A stretch of 64,000 nt of DNA from DASQLQ01 sp035629935 (GCA_035629935.1 DASQLQ010000031.1:1-64000), one strand, 5' to 3'; positions 15,939 to 24,807 are shown, counted from the stretch's first letter. Numbers and translations are program-made. The notes: a model not told the origin generated them from the sequence alone.

Positions 15939-16631
15939 CTAACCCGCCGGTCGATGATCGGATTCTGGGTGCGAGGCATCCGTGAACTCTTTGAATATGC
16001 CGGTGATGAGGAAATAAGTCTGCTCCCCGATATCGACTGCATGGTCACCGAAGCGTTCCAAGTATCGAGCAACCAAGATGAGGTTGGTCGCCCACTCGAA
16101 GGCTTCCTCGTCACCCGCGTATTGCTTCAGGTCGTCAAGCATCCCCCGGTTCAGGCGGTCGAGAGCATTGTCCTTGGCGGGGAGCTCTTCGGCGAGGTCG
16201 ATATCTCTCTGAGCGAAGGCCGTTAGTGCTGAATCGAGCATGTCGCCGGCTCTGGCTCCCATCTCACGCAGCCGGTCCATCATCGGTGACGCCGCTGGAT
16301 ACGGGTGGTCGTTGAGTACGAACTTGGAGACGTTCACGCACAGGTCACCCATCCGTTCCACGTGCATGTTCGAGTGGAGGATCGCGCTCACGAGCCTCAG
16401 ATCGCTTGCGACCGGGGCTTGAAGCGCCAAGACGTTGAGGATCCGCGTCTGCGTGGCCAGATAGATGTCGTCGACTCGGTCGTCGTCGGCAACGACGATC
16501 TGTGCCTTGTCCGAGTCGTTCGTCTCGAGTGCTTCGAGGACTCGATCCAGTTGTTGTCGGACCAAAGCTCCCTGTGCCAGGAGCGCGCTCTCTGCTCTGT
16601 CGAGTTCCTCGGAGAAGTTGATCCGTACCAT
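15939..16631 (-). CDS. phoU: phosphate transport regulator PhoU
   Basis: 230 residues, all helical, with two PhoU three-helix repeats. The metal-binding-type segments are DDRVDDIYL in repeat 1 and KDNALDRLNRG in repeat 2, and HVERMGDLCVNVSKFV and YLERFGDHAVDIGEQ are diagnostic. The start at 16631 (MVRINFSEEL) is chosen because it overlaps the pstB stop as ATGA; a longer open frame upstream has non-PhoU sequence. PhoU links Pst to the kinase and represses the regulon when phosphate is plentiful. Confidence 0.95.
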   Translation of the reverse strand: MVRINFSEELDRAESALLAQGALVRQQLDRVLEALETNDSDKAQIVVADDDRVDDIYLATQTRILNVLALQAPVASDLRLVSAILHSNMHVERMGDLCVNVSKFVLNDHPYPAASPMMDRLREMGARAGDMLDSALTAFAQRDIDLAEELPAKDNALDRLNRGMLDDLKQYAGDEEAFEWATNLILVARYLERFGDHAVDIGEQTYFLITGIFKEFTDASHPESDHRPAG

Positions 16632-17470
16632 CAGCCGAACCTTCCTGTGATGTAGTCCTCGGTTCTGGTGTCTGTGGGGGTGGTGAAGATCTTCTCGGTT
16701 TCGTCGTACTCGACGAGCACCCCGGATGGTTGGATGCCGTCGTCTTCGGAACCTTGCACGCTTAGAAACGCGGTCATATCCGAAACCCGCGCAGCCTGCT
16801 GCATGTTGTGCGTCACGATGATGATCGAGTAGTCCTCTTTGAGCGTGTGCATCAGATCTTCGATCTTCGTTGTTGCTATCGGGTCGAGCGCAGAACAAGG
16901 CTCGTCCATAAGGATCACATCGGGTTCGGTCGCCAAGGCGCGTGCGATGCACAGCCGTTGCTGTTGGCCACCGGAGAGTGCGGTTGCTTGACTCTTCAGC
17001 TTTCGCTTCACTTCCTCCCAGAGAGCCGCATCCTTGAGAGCCTTCTCTATGCGGCCGTCCAAGTCATCGGTCATCCTGTTGATCCGCAGTCCGAAGGCCA
17101 CGTTGTCATAGATGGACTTCGGAAAGGGATTGGGCTGTTGGAACACCATGCCGATCCGCCGGCGCACCTCCACCGCATCTACCTCGGGTGCATAGAGATC
17201 GTGGCCTAGGAACCTCACCGTTCCCTGGACCTCGGCGGTAGGGATCAGATCGTTCATGCGGTTGAAGCAACGAATCAACGTGCTCTTCCCGCACCCCGAA
17301 GGACCTATCAACGCCGTGATCCGATTCGAGAACACATCTAGTGAGACTCCGGTTACGGCCGGGGTCCCCGAGTAGCTCACTGCAAGATCCCGCACTTCGA
17401 ATACGGGCCGGCCGGTTTGGGGCGTTGCTTGGCTGCTGCTCAGTGCTGGGGCTGCGTGAAGCATCGTCAT
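16631..17470 (-). CDS. pstB: phosphate ABC transporter ATP-binding protein PstB
   Basis: 279 residues. Walker A is GPSGCGKST, the signature is LSGGQQQR, Walker B is VILMDEPCSALD, and the switch His is in VTHNMQQ. FQQPNPFPKSIYDN is diagnostic of PstB. The ATG at 17470 overlaps the pstA stop as ATGA and is preferred over both the later Met and the longer open frame. It powers the PstCA permease. Confidence 0.96.
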   Translation of the reverse strand: MTMLHAAPALSSSQATPQTGRPVFEVRDLAVSYSGTPAVTGVSLDVFSNRITALIGPSGCGKSTLIRCFNRMNDLIPTAEVQGTVRFLGHDLYAPEVDAVEVRRRIGMVFQQPNPFPKSIYDNVAFGLRINRMTDDLDGRIEKALKDAALWEEVKRKLKSQATALSGGQQQRLCIARALATEPDVILMDEPCSALDPIATTKIEDLMHTLKEDYSIIIVTHNMQQAARVSDMTAFLSVQGSEDDGIQPSGVLVEYDETEKIFTTPTDTRTEDYITGRFG

Positions 17471-18351
17471 CCTTTTCTGTCGTATCGGTTTCGTATGAGG
17501 ATCGCTATCGCGTTCATCGTCAGAAGTACTGCGAGTAGGACGAGGATCGCCCCGGCAGCAAGGTCTTGGAACTCGGGTTGTGGGCGTCGAACCCAATCGA
17601 AGATCTGTATCGGCAGCGCCGAGTACGCGTCGAGGAGGTTGTCCGGCGTGAACGCGACAAAGGCTGCTGCGCCGGCAACGAGAAGGGGGGCCGTCTCGCC
17701 GATTGCGCGCGAGAGACCGAGGATCGTTCCGGTCATGACTCCAGGGATCGCAATCGGCAGGACCTGCTTATAAACGGCCTCCCACCGCGTCGCCCCGAGG
17801 GCCATGGCTCCCAATCGGATCGACCTCGGGACTCCTCGAAGCGCCTCACGAGCTGCGATGACGATCACCGGTAAGACCAACAGCGTCAGGGTCAAGGCTC
17901 CGGTGAGGAGACTGCGTCCGAAGTGAAGCGCCCGATAGAACAGGGCCAGACCGAGTAACCCGTAGATGATCGAGGGGACGGCAGCCAGGTTGGCGATGTT
18001 GGTCTCGATGATCTCTGTGACCCGATTACGAGGAGCGAATTCCTCGAGGTAGATGGCCGCTCCCACGCCCACGGGAAAGGCGAAGAGGGTAACCAACCCC
18101 ATCAACCAAACAGTACCAACGAGGGGGGGCCAGATCCCTGCTCGTGACGGGATGCGCGAAGCGAAGTTGCGGAGGAACGACCATCCGAGGACCGGCACGC
18201 CCTGGTCCAACACAGTCGCGAGGAGGACAACCAGAGCCAGGATCCCGAGGATCGTCGACAACAGAAGGAACGTTGCTCCGACCTGCTCGCTCGCCCGGGC
18301 GATGAGGCGGCGGCTCGAAGTGAGTCGGACGTCCACGGTATCTAGGGCCAT
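17467..18351 (-). CDS. pstA: phosphate ABC transporter permease PstA
   Basis: 294 residues with about six membrane spans. The conserved cytoplasmic EAA-type loop reads REALRGVPRSIRLGAMALGATRWEAV, shortened here to its key part ALGATRWEAV. SRAIGETAPLL is a PstA landmark. The start at 18351 overlaps the pstC stop as ATGA. It pairs with PstC to form the channel for phosphate handed over by PstS. Confidence 0.94.
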   Translation of the reverse strand: MALDTVDVRLTSSRRLIARASEQVGATFLLLSTILGILALVVLLATVLDQGVPVLGWSFLRNFASRIPSRAGIWPPLVGTVWLMGLVTLFAFPVGVGAAIYLEEFAPRNRVTEIIETNIANLAAVPSIIYGLLGLALFYRALHFGRSLLTGALTLTLLVLPVIVIAAREALRGVPRSIRLGAMALGATRWEAVYKQVLPIAIPGVMTGTILGLSRAIGETAPLLVAGAAAFVAFTPDNLLDAYSALPIQIFDWVRRPQPEFQDLAAGAILVLLAVLLTMNAIAILIRNRYDRKG

Positions 18352-19259
18352 CAGTAGACCTCCCGGAACCGTTTCACCAAGCGCATGCTCAGGTAGTTCA
18401 GAAGAAGAGTCATGCAGAACAATGTTGCGCCCAAGGCGAAAATCGATCCGTACTCGATCGAACCGCGCGACGCTTCGCCGCCCGCTACTTGGACTATGTA
18501 AGCGGTCATGGTTTGGACGCTCGCGCATGGGTTGAGAACGATCTGAGGTGTTGCCCCCGCGGCGATGGTGACGGCCATCGTTTCGCCGATAGCGCGAGAA
18601 ATACCCAGGATCGACGCTGCCACGATCCCCGACAATGCTGCCGGAAAGACCACCTTCAGCGAGACGCTCAGTTTGGTCGCGCCGAGCCCATAGGCCCCGT
18701 CACGCAATGCTCTCGGGACGGCCCTCATGGCGTCCTCGGAAAGCGACGCGACCGTCGGCACGATGAAGATCCCCACAACGATGGCGGCGCTGGCCCAGTT
18801 GAAGATGCCGCATCCCTCATAGATGCGACGAAGAAGGTTCGGGGTGATGAAGTTGAGCGCGAAGTACCCGAACACCACGGTCGGGATCCCGGCCAGCATC
18901 TCGAGGACCGGCTTCACCACCCGCCGGACTCGGTTGGGCGCGTACTCGCTCAGATAGATCGCCGTTCCGATCCCAAGCGGGCCTGCAATGAGCATTGCTC
19001 CGACGGTGATGATGAGAGTTCCCCAGACGAGCTCCAGGACACCGAAGGAGCCAGATTGAGGTGACCAGTTCGTTCCCGATATGTAGCCCCAGAGATTCAC
19101 CTCTCTGAAGAACGCAACTGTGTCGGAGAGGAGGGAGTAGATGATCCCGGCCGTTACCGCAACACTGAGGGCCGCGCAGATGAAAAGCGCAACTCGCACG
19201 GTCCGTTCAACAGGACGCTTGCGAGTTGCGCTCAGATCGATCGTTAAGTCGTTCTGCAC
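18351..19259 (-). CDS. pstC: phosphate ABC transporter permease PstC
   Basis: 302 residues with about six spans. The EAA loop includes DAMRAVPRALRDGAYGLGAT, and SRAIGETMAVTIAAG is typical of PstC. The start is GTG with a GGGGGAAAG Shine-Dalgarno. It is 29 bp downstream of pstS, the only non-overlapping junction in the pst-phoU-senX3-regX3 operon. The spacing allows separate control of the abundant binding protein. Confidence 0.94.
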   Translation of the reverse strand: MQNDLTIDLSATRKRPVERTVRVALFICAALSVAVTAGIIYSLLSDTVAFFREVNLWGYISGTNWSPQSGSFGVLELVWGTLIITVGAMLIAGPLGIGTAIYLSEYAPNRVRRVVKPVLEMLAGIPTVVFGYFALNFITPNLLRRIYEGCGIFNWASAAIVVGIFIVPTVASLSEDAMRAVPRALRDGAYGLGATKLSVSLKVVFPAALSGIVAASILGISRAIGETMAVTIAAGATPQIVLNPCASVQTMTAYIVQVAGGEASRGSIEYGSIFALGATLFCMTLLLNYLSMRLVKRFREVY

Positions 19260-19288
19260 TACTTTCCCCCGGTCGTGGTGCTTGATGT

Positions 19289-20272
19289 TTAGCTACCGAT
19301 GCGGCTTAGAGCCTCCTGGTTCGCCGTGTCGGCCTCTGCTGGTACCTCGATGTATCCAACGGCCGCTGCGTATTCAGCGGCGTTATTCACCCAGAAGTCC
19401 ATGAGAGCGGCGACCTCAGGTCGGTCGGCGGAGGCATTCGCGACGTAGATAAAGAGCGGTCGAGACAGCGGGTAATCGTTCGACTTCACCGTGTCCGTCG
19501 ACGGCTCGACGCATCCGCTGTCGCCGTTGTCGACTTCAAGGGCCTTCAGTTGCTGAGCGTTCTCCTCGAAGTAGGCGAATCCGAAATACCCGATCGAACC
19601 TTGCTCACCCCCAACTCCTTGGACAAGGACGTTGTCGTCCGCGCTTTGAGTCATGTCATCGCGTGTAGCAGGCTCTTCGGCGTCGGGGTCGACGACTTCT
19701 TCGGCGAAGTAGTCATACGTTCCTGAGTCGGGGTCGGGACCGAAGATCTTGATCGGCTCGTCCGGCCAGCTGGGGTCGACGTCGTTCCAGTTCGTAACCT
19801 TGCTCTTGGGCTGGTAGATCGAGGTGACCTGATCGAACGTGATGCAGTCGACCCAGTCGGTATCGGGGTGGGTAACGATGCTCAGACCGTCCACGCCGAC
19901 CTGGAACTCGGTGTATTCGATGCCCGCCTTGGCGAGACAGTCGACCTCTTCCTCTTCGATCGCTCGGGATGCGGTTGAGATATCTGTGTCGCCTGCACAG
20001 AAGGCCTCGAAGCCTCCGCCGGTGCCCGCGAATCCGACAGAAACCTTGACGTCGGGATTCTCTATCTGAAAGTCCTCGGATACTGCCTGCGCGATGGGGA
20101 AAACAGTGCTTGATCCGTCGATCGCTATCTCGCCGGCCAAGCTCTCGGCGGTGCCTCCAGCGCCGGAGGTTTGGGTGCTTGCTTCTCCACAGGCGAAGCC
20201 GGTCAGGGCCATGATCGCGATGGCTACGCCGAGCTTCTTCGCGTTCTCGGCGGCTTTGGGTTGAGGTCTCAT
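19289..20272 (-). CDS. pstS: phosphate-binding lipoprotein PstS
   Basis: 327 residues. The lipobox LTGFAC places the lipidated cysteine at C28. Phosphate-contact segments are recognisable: IDGSSTVFPI, FAGTGGGFEAFCAGDTDISTASR, and PDSGTYDYF. It captures phosphate outside the membrane and delivers it to PstCA. The start is ATG with GGAAAGGAG about ten bases upstream. It is the first gene of the operon, reading away from the PHO box at 20358-20387. Confidence 0.95.
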   Translation of the reverse strand: MRPQPKAAENAKKLGVAIAIMALTGFACGEASTQTSGAGGTAESLAGEIAIDGSSTVFPIAQAVSEDFQIENPDVKVSVGFAGTGGGFEAFCAGDTDISTASRAIEEEEVDCLAKAGIEYTEFQVGVDGLSIVTHPDTDWVDCITFDQVTSIYQPKSKVTNWNDVDPSWPDEPIKIFGPDPDSGTYDYFAEEVVDPDAEEPATRDDMTQSADDNVLVQGVGGEQGSIGYFGFAYFEENAQQLKALEVDNGDSGCVEPSTDTVKSNDYPLSRPLFIYVANASADRPEVAALMDFWVNNAAEYAAAVGYIEVPAEADTANQEALSRIGS

Positions 20273-20355
20273 ACCTCTCGTTCTCCTTTCCTCTGCATTT
20301 CGTTGCGAACGCTACGGAGGAGAGGTGACGGGGCTGCGTCCCCTTCTTGAATTTC

Positions 20356-20397
20356 AGGTGAACGATCGGTGTGAACTTCAAGTGAACGGCAGATGAA
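20356..20397. promoter_or_regulatory. PHO box between pstS and the DUF47-pit operon
   Basis: Three GTGAAC units start at 20358, 20371 and 20382, and a weaker ATGAAT lies 11 bases further on. On the pstS strand these read as 11-bp direct repeats of the GTTCACNNNNN type, matching the PhoP/RegX3 box of actinobacteria. On the plus strand the last strong unit occupies the -35 position, 16 bases before a TAGATT -10 at 20404-20409. The box can therefore activate both divergent operons. Confidence 0.85.
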
Positions 20398-20449
20398 TCG
20401 GTTTAGATTGCCGCTGGACAGATCTCAATCAATCAACGGAGGAACCGAA

Positions 20450-21067
20450 TTGCGACTCCGCATCACCCCGCAAGACAGCTCGTTCTTCGAGCTGTTCGAG
20501 AAGCTCGCCGGGAAGGTGAGCGAAGGAGCCGCCGAGCTCCTCGATCTACTCAAGAACTACAACGATCTGGATCGCAGGGTCGGCAAGATCCTGGATATAG
20601 AGCATCAGGGGGACGAACTGACGCACCAAGTGATGCGTCGGTTGAACACGTCGTTCGTAACCCCGTTTGATCGCGAAGATATCCACCAACTGGCGACCAA
20701 CCTGGATGACGTCCTCGACCACATCGAGGCTGCCGCCGAATATCTCCAACTGCACAAGATCGACCAGCCACTCCCACAGATGGTGTCGTTGGCCGAGACG
20801 CTGTTCGAAGCAGCCAGCAAGACTGCGGCAGCGATGCCCGGGCTGCGGAAGATGAAAGATCTCGAGGAGTACTGGATCGAGATCAACCGTTTGGAGAACG
20901 AAGGAGACCGCTTCTATAGGCGAACGATCGCGGAGTTGTTCTCGGGCGACTACAAAGCGATGGACGTGTTGAAGTCGAAAGAGATCATCGAGGAGATCGA
21001 ACAAGGCATAGATCGGCTGGAGGATGTCGCCAACACGGTTGAGACGATCACTCTGAAGCAGAGCTAG
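20450..21067 (+). CDS. DUF47 (PhoU-like) phosphate transport accessory protein
   Basis: 205 residues from a TTG start, chosen because GGAGG sits seven bases upstream; an in-frame ATG at 20393 overlaps the PHO box and lies before the probable transcription start. The protein is helical, with DUF47 landmarks: LFEKLAGKVSEGAAELLDLL, IEHQGDELTHQVMRRLNTSFVTPFDREDI (key part FVTPFDREDI), and RLENEGDRFYRR. DUF47 proteins accompany and regulate Pit-type transporters. The next gene, pit, starts three bases after the stop. Confidence 0.9.
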   Translation: MRLRITPQDSSFFELFEKLAGKVSEGAAELLDLLKNYNDLDRRVGKILDIEHQGDELTHQVMRRLNTSFVTPFDREDIHQLATNLDDVLDHIEAAAEYLQLHKIDQPLPQMVSLAETLFEAASKTAAAMPGLRKMKDLEEYWIEINRLENEGDRFYRRTIAELFSGDYKAMDVLKSKEIIEEIEQGIDRLEDVANTVETITLKQS

Positions 21068-21070
21068 GAG

Positions 21071-22210
21071 ATGCCGTTTTCTTTCGAGGCGGGGATCATC
21101 ATCCTCGTCGCCTTGTCATTCGACTTCGTCAATGGTTTCCACGATGCGGCTAACTCGATCGCCACGGTCGTTTCCACCAGGGTCCTGTCTCCACGTCTGG
21201 CGGTTGCCTGGGCGGCTTTCTGGAACTTCGTCGCGTTCTTGGTGTTCGGAACGGCCGTAGCCAAAACGGTGGGGGCCGGGACGATCGATATCTCTCTGTT
21301 GGCAAGCAGGACAGATGGGTTCAACGTCATCCTTGCGGCGCTGATAGGAGCCATCGCCTTCGACTTGATCACCTGGTACTTCGGACTTCCGACCTCTTCT
21401 TCCCATGCACTTGCCGGGGGGCTTGTGGGGGCCGCGCTTGTCTACGGCGGCACCGAGATGTTGGTCACGTCGGGACTGACGAAGATCGCCCTCTTCATCG
21501 TGGTCTCACCCGTCGTGGGTTTCATCCTTGGAGTCGTCCTGATGAACATCGTGAGCACGATCGCCCAGCTCGCCACTCGCAGCGAGAAGGTGACACTTCA
21601 AGGGGTCAATAAGTTCTTTCGCCGGATGCAACTCGTCTCGGCCGCGGCCTTTTCTTTGGGACACGGGGGCAACGACGCGCAGAAGACCATGGGGATCATC
21701 GCGGCCGTCGTTTTCATCGACCTTCACGCCGGCAGAGCCTTGGGTGAGGAGTTGCCCATCGACCTATGGATGGTTCTCTCAGCGCATGCAGCTATCGGGC
21801 TCGGAACGATGATGGGTGGTTGGCGGATAGTTCACACCCTCGGCTCGAAGATCACGAAGTTGCAACCCGTTGGGGGGGCCTCTGCCGAGACTGCAGCGGC
21901 CTTCACGCTGTTTGCCACGACGCATTTTGGGATCCCGGTGTCGACCACCCACACGATCACAGGAGCCGTTATCGGGGTGGGCACTACGAATCGGGTCTCT
22001 GCGGTCCGATGGGGGCTGACCGGCCGCGTGATGTACGCCTGGGTTCTGACTATCCCAGGCTCGGCTCTGATCGCTGCATTTGCATATGAGGTGCTGACGG
22101 TTGTCCCCGCCCAGGCCGTGGCAACTGTCGGGTTCCTTGCGGCGGCATCTTTGGTACTCCTCCTCCAGCGCAGACGTAGAAGAGAAGCGGTTCTCTACGC
22201 CCCGCCGTAG
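21071..22210 (+). CDS. pit: inorganic phosphate transporter, PiT family
   Basis: 379 residues with about ten or eleven membrane spans. The two inverted PiT signature repeats are visible: DFVNGFHDAANSIATVVSTR near the N-terminus, and LGHGGNDAQKTMGII in the second half, with GIPVSTTHTITGAVIG. It imports metal-phosphate with protons or sodium at low affinity. It is in an operon with the DUF47 gene behind the PHO box, so phosphate starvation may induce it, which is less usual for PiT. Confidence 0.94.
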   Translation: MPFSFEAGIIILVALSFDFVNGFHDAANSIATVVSTRVLSPRLAVAWAAFWNFVAFLVFGTAVAKTVGAGTIDISLLASRTDGFNVILAALIGAIAFDLITWYFGLPTSSSHALAGGLVGAALVYGGTEMLVTSGLTKIALFIVVSPVVGFILGVVLMNIVSTIAQLATRSEKVTLQGVNKFFRRMQLVSAAAFSLGHGGNDAQKTMGIIAAVVFIDLHAGRALGEELPIDLWMVLSAHAAIGLGTMMGGWRIVHTLGSKITKLQPVGGASAETAAAFTLFATTHFGIPVSTTHTITGAVIGVGTTNRVSAVRWGLTGRVMYAWVLTIPGSALIAAFAYEVLTVVPAQAVATVGFLAAASLVLLLQRRRRREAVLYAPP

Positions 22211-22231
22211 CAGACGGTTACGGTTATCGGT

Positions 22232-22549
22232 GTGACGGAGGAAGAATTCGAGGCACTCGAGAAGCAGGCGAAGGAGGATCGGAAGCTCCTCCAGAAGGCC
22301 GAGCGGGTGCTTGCCGAGATCGATCGTGCAAGCGGACTGAGCAATGAGCAAGCCGATGTGCTGGCTGCTTTGCGTATCCGCATCGAGGGCAAGCCACGTG
22401 GATCACTCGAGGATCTGTTGTCGGTAGCCGGAGACATCTCGGGTAAGCGCGATCTCGGAGCGGCCCTCGACGACGCGGAGGCAAAGCCGACCACGCCCGA
22501 CTCCTGGCCAGAGGTTAAAGAGACCAAGAAAGACTGGCCCAGCCTCTAG
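22232..22549 (+). CDS. small charged hypothetical protein
   Basis: 105 residues, mostly helical and acidic/basic mixed (TEEEFEALEKQAKEDRKLLQKAE), with no membrane span or known domain. The start is GTG; a TACGGT box lies exactly seven bases upstream, so the message is probably leaderless. It runs head-on into the PAC2 gene, and the two share a palindromic CTAG that gives each a TAG stop. Function unknown. Confidence 0.6.
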   Translation: MTEEEFEALEKQAKEDRKLLQKAERVLAEIDRASGLSNEQADVLAALRIRIEGKPRGSLEDLLSVAGDISGKRDLGAALDDAEAKPTTPDSWPEVKETKKDWPSL

Positions 22550-23409
22550 TTCTCGTCGCGCTCCCGCAGGAACTTCTCGAGCTCTGCCGCGAGCGCGTCG
22601 CCGGACGGCAACTCAGCCGTTTCGGTCTCCTCCTCATCGGTTCTTTCTTCGAGCATGCGTACGTAGGCGCCAACGTCGTCATCCCCGGCCACCATGTCGG
22701 CGACCCGTGATTCGTACGCAGCAGTTGCTCTTTCGAGGTCGGAGATGTCGACCGGGACACCGATCAGATCGGTTGCCTTATCTACGAGAGCCAGTGCGGC
22801 TTTGGGGTTGGGAGAGACCGCCAGGTAGTGGGGGACAGCGGCCCACAAACTGGCCGAGTCGATGCCTGCCTTAGAGAACGCGTCGTGGAGCACGCCAACG
22901 ATCCCGGTTGGCCCCTCGTAACGGGAGCGATGCAGCCCCAGTCGCTGGATGAGTTCGTCGGAGACTGCGGTTCCGGTGATCGGCACCGGGCGAGAGTGGG
23001 GAACGTCGGCGAGCAGAGCCCCAAGGGTCACTACGAATTCGACGTGGTGTTTCTGAGCGAGCTCCACCACGAGCGATGCGAACGTTCGCCATCTCATATT
23101 GGGCTCGGTCCCGACCAGAAGGATCACGTCTCTGTGGCCCGTTGGGAGCCTGGCCGCACTGAATTCATTCGTGGGCCACGAGATCTTTCGGGTTACGCCG
23201 TCGACGAGCTCGACCGTAGGCCGGACGTCTTGGAAGTCGTAGAACTCCTCTGGGTCGATCGATGCGATCGGCTCTGCGGCCCACACTCGGCCGAGATGCG
23301 TTGCCGCGAAGGAGGCCGCGTCTCCGGCATCGTTCCAACCACGGAATGCTGCGACCAGCACCGGACGGTTCAATCGGATGTCGGATCGGTTTTGAATCAG
23401 GTCGGCCAT
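22546..23409 (-). CDS. PAC2-family (proteasome-assembly-chaperone-like) protein
   Basis: 287 residues with the PAC2 core: RPVLVAAFRGWNDAGDAAS at the start, GHRDVILLVGTEPNMRW, VTLGALLADVPHSRPVPITGTA, GPTGIVGVLHDAFSKAG, and SLWAAVPHYLAVSPNP. The C-terminus is acidic. In actinobacteria these proteins form a conserved family of uncertain role, named for homology to archaeal and eukaryotic proteasome assembly chaperones. A TAGCCT box lies six bases before the ATG (leaderless type). Its stop shares CTAG with the convergent gene. Confidence 0.85.
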   Translation of the reverse strand: MADLIQNRSDIRLNRPVLVAAFRGWNDAGDAASFAATHLGRVWAAEPIASIDPEEFYDFQDVRPTVELVDGVTRKISWPTNEFSAARLPTGHRDVILLVGTEPNMRWRTFASLVVELAQKHHVEFVVTLGALLADVPHSRPVPITGTAVSDELIQRLGLHRSRYEGPTGIVGVLHDAFSKAGIDSASLWAAVPHYLAVSPNPKAALALVDKATDLIGVPVDISDLERATAAYESRVADMVAGDDDVGAYVRMLEERTDEEETETAELPSGDALAAELEKFLRERDEN

Positions 23410-23435
23410 CGAATCAGGCTAACGGCCGAGGGCCC

Positions 23436-24080
23436 TTATGACACGACGGAAGCGTTTCTCTCCTCGAGATGCTTCTGGAGCTTGCGCTTGATCCTCTGAA
23501 GTGCGTTGTCGATGGACTTGACGTGGTTGCCGAGTGCGCCGGCGATCTCTTCGTAGGACTTGCCGTCCATGTACAGCTTGAGCACGTCACCTTCCAGCTC
23601 GGTCAATGTCACGCTCATGTTGTCTCGGATTGCTTCGATCTCTTCCGCAGAGATGACGAGCTCGACTGGGTCCGTCATGTTCGTGGCCACGAGGTGGTCG
23701 CCGACGGATGCCTGCGACTGTTCGTCCCCGTAAGCAGGGGCATCGAGGGAAACGGAAGTGTTGAGTGGCTGGTGCTTCTGGCGGTTGGCGCTCTTGATCG
23801 CCGTGAGTATCTGGCGTGAGATGCAGAGCTCGGCGAACGCCCTGAAGGGTGTCTCTTGAGCGATGTCGAAGTCCCGGATCGCTTTGAAAAGACCGATCAT
23901 CCCTTCCTGGACGACGTCTTCTTTCTCGGAACCAGCGAGGAAATAGGAGCGTGCTTTGGAACGGGCGAAATTGCGGTAACGGTCGAGGAGCACCTCCACG
24001 CATCGCTCGTCACCGTCCCGAACCCGGGCGACCAGATCGTGATCTTCGAGAGCACCCAGGCTCACGTCCTTGGTCTGCAT
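23436..24080 (-). CDS. sigH: SigH-type RNA polymerase sigma factor
   Basis: 214 residues. Region 2 reads LLDRYRNFARSKARSYFLAGSEKEDVVQEGMIGLFKAIRDF, here abbreviated to EKEDVVQEGMIGLFKAIR. Region 4 has LTELEGDVLKLYMDGKSYEEIA and a helix-turn-helix HVKSIDNALQRIKRK. This is the pattern of Bacillus stage-0 SigH (Spo0H), also found in non-sporulating deep actinobacteria. A Shine-Dalgarno GGGGGAAG precedes the ATG. No anti-sigma gene is adjacent. Likely role: stationary-phase or stress transcription. Confidence 0.88.
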   Translation of the reverse strand: MQTKDVSLGALEDHDLVARVRDGDERCVEVLLDRYRNFARSKARSYFLAGSEKEDVVQEGMIGLFKAIRDFDIAQETPFRAFAELCISRQILTAIKSANRQKHQPLNTSVSLDAPAYGDEQSQASVGDHLVATNMTDPVELVISAEEIEAIRDNMSVTLTELEGDVLKLYMDGKSYEEIAGALGNHVKSIDNALQRIKRKLQKHLEERNASVVS

Positions 24081-24243
24081 ATCCGCTTCCCCCTAAAAAA
24101 GGACCCCTTGTTACTAACGATCGGAACCCGTCTGCCGTCGCGGCAATCAGGCTATTTGTCCTTTTTTGTGTGAACAATGGCTCAATAGGGTGATATTCCG
24201 GCCCCCGGCGGACTAGTCCCGGAGTTGGTTTTCGCCCTTTGGC

Positions 24244-24264
24244 CGTGGCAAAGATCCTGCCACG
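24244..24264 (-). terminator. hairpin after the type IV pilin gene
   Basis: A 7-bp stem CGTGGCA/TGCCACG with a 7-base loop lies ten bases past the pilin stop on the minus strand. There is no good T-run, so termination is only probable. Confidence 0.5.
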
Positions 24265-24273
24265 CTCCCTATT

Positions 24274-24702
24274 TTATAGGTCCGGGCAGACGTCTGGCGA
24301 TTCGACGGGTCGTGGGTTGCTGCTGTCGTACGTCGAGCGGCGCCATTCGTTCGTGGGTGCCAGCTGGGAGTGCTGCGCTTCGATGCAGTAGCGGGTGGCA
24401 TTCGCTTCGATGGTGACGTAGCCGGGAGCGGCGGACCACTCCGGCGGCTTGTAACCCTCGGTTGCCAGGCTCGTCGCCGCATCCAGGCCGTCGAGGGTCG
24501 AATAGTCGCCTGCGTTATCGACGGCCTGTGACTCCACGAAGTTGGCTGCATTCTTGAGCGTCGACTGGATACTTATGACGTAAGCCTTCTCGCGCTGATT
24601 CAGGAAGATGGGGATTCCGATCGCAGCGAGGATCGCGATGATCACGATCACGACGAGGAGCTCAATGAGGGTGAACCCCGACTCTCTCTGTGCCCTAAGC
24701 AT
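24274..24702 (-). CDS. type IV pilin-like protein with N-terminal methylation site
   Basis: 142 residues. The leader MLRAQRESG is followed by FTLIELLVVIVII, so the prepilin peptidase would cut after G9, and Glu lies at mature position 5. A long hydrophobic helix continues to about residue 30 (AILAAIGIPIF). The C-terminal part has two cysteines (CIEAQ and DVCPDL), the usual pilin disulphide loop. No assembly ATPase, platform protein or peptidase gene is nearby, so this is an orphan pilin. It lies between sigH and tRNA-Sec and would be exported through a system encoded elsewhere. Confidence 0.88.
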   Translation of the reverse strand: MLRAQRESGFTLIELLVVIVIIAILAAIGIPIFLNQREKAYVISIQSTLKNAANFVESQAVDNAGDYSTLDGLDAATSLATEGYKPPEWSAAPGYVTIEANATRYCIEAQHSQLAPTNEWRRSTYDSSNPRPVESPDVCPDL

Positions 24703-24807
24703 TCCGCCCCTTCACTGGCCAAGTATCGGTCAAAAAGTCGTCGAACGTTAGTGTCTCGTGGCACCTCGTCCCCCGTGAGGTCACAGGCTATATCGAGTGG
24801 GGGGTTT

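Noticed and set aside
16632..16952. Upstream extension of the phoU frame
   Set aside because: It lies inside pstB in another frame; the ATGA overlap at 16631 fixes the start.
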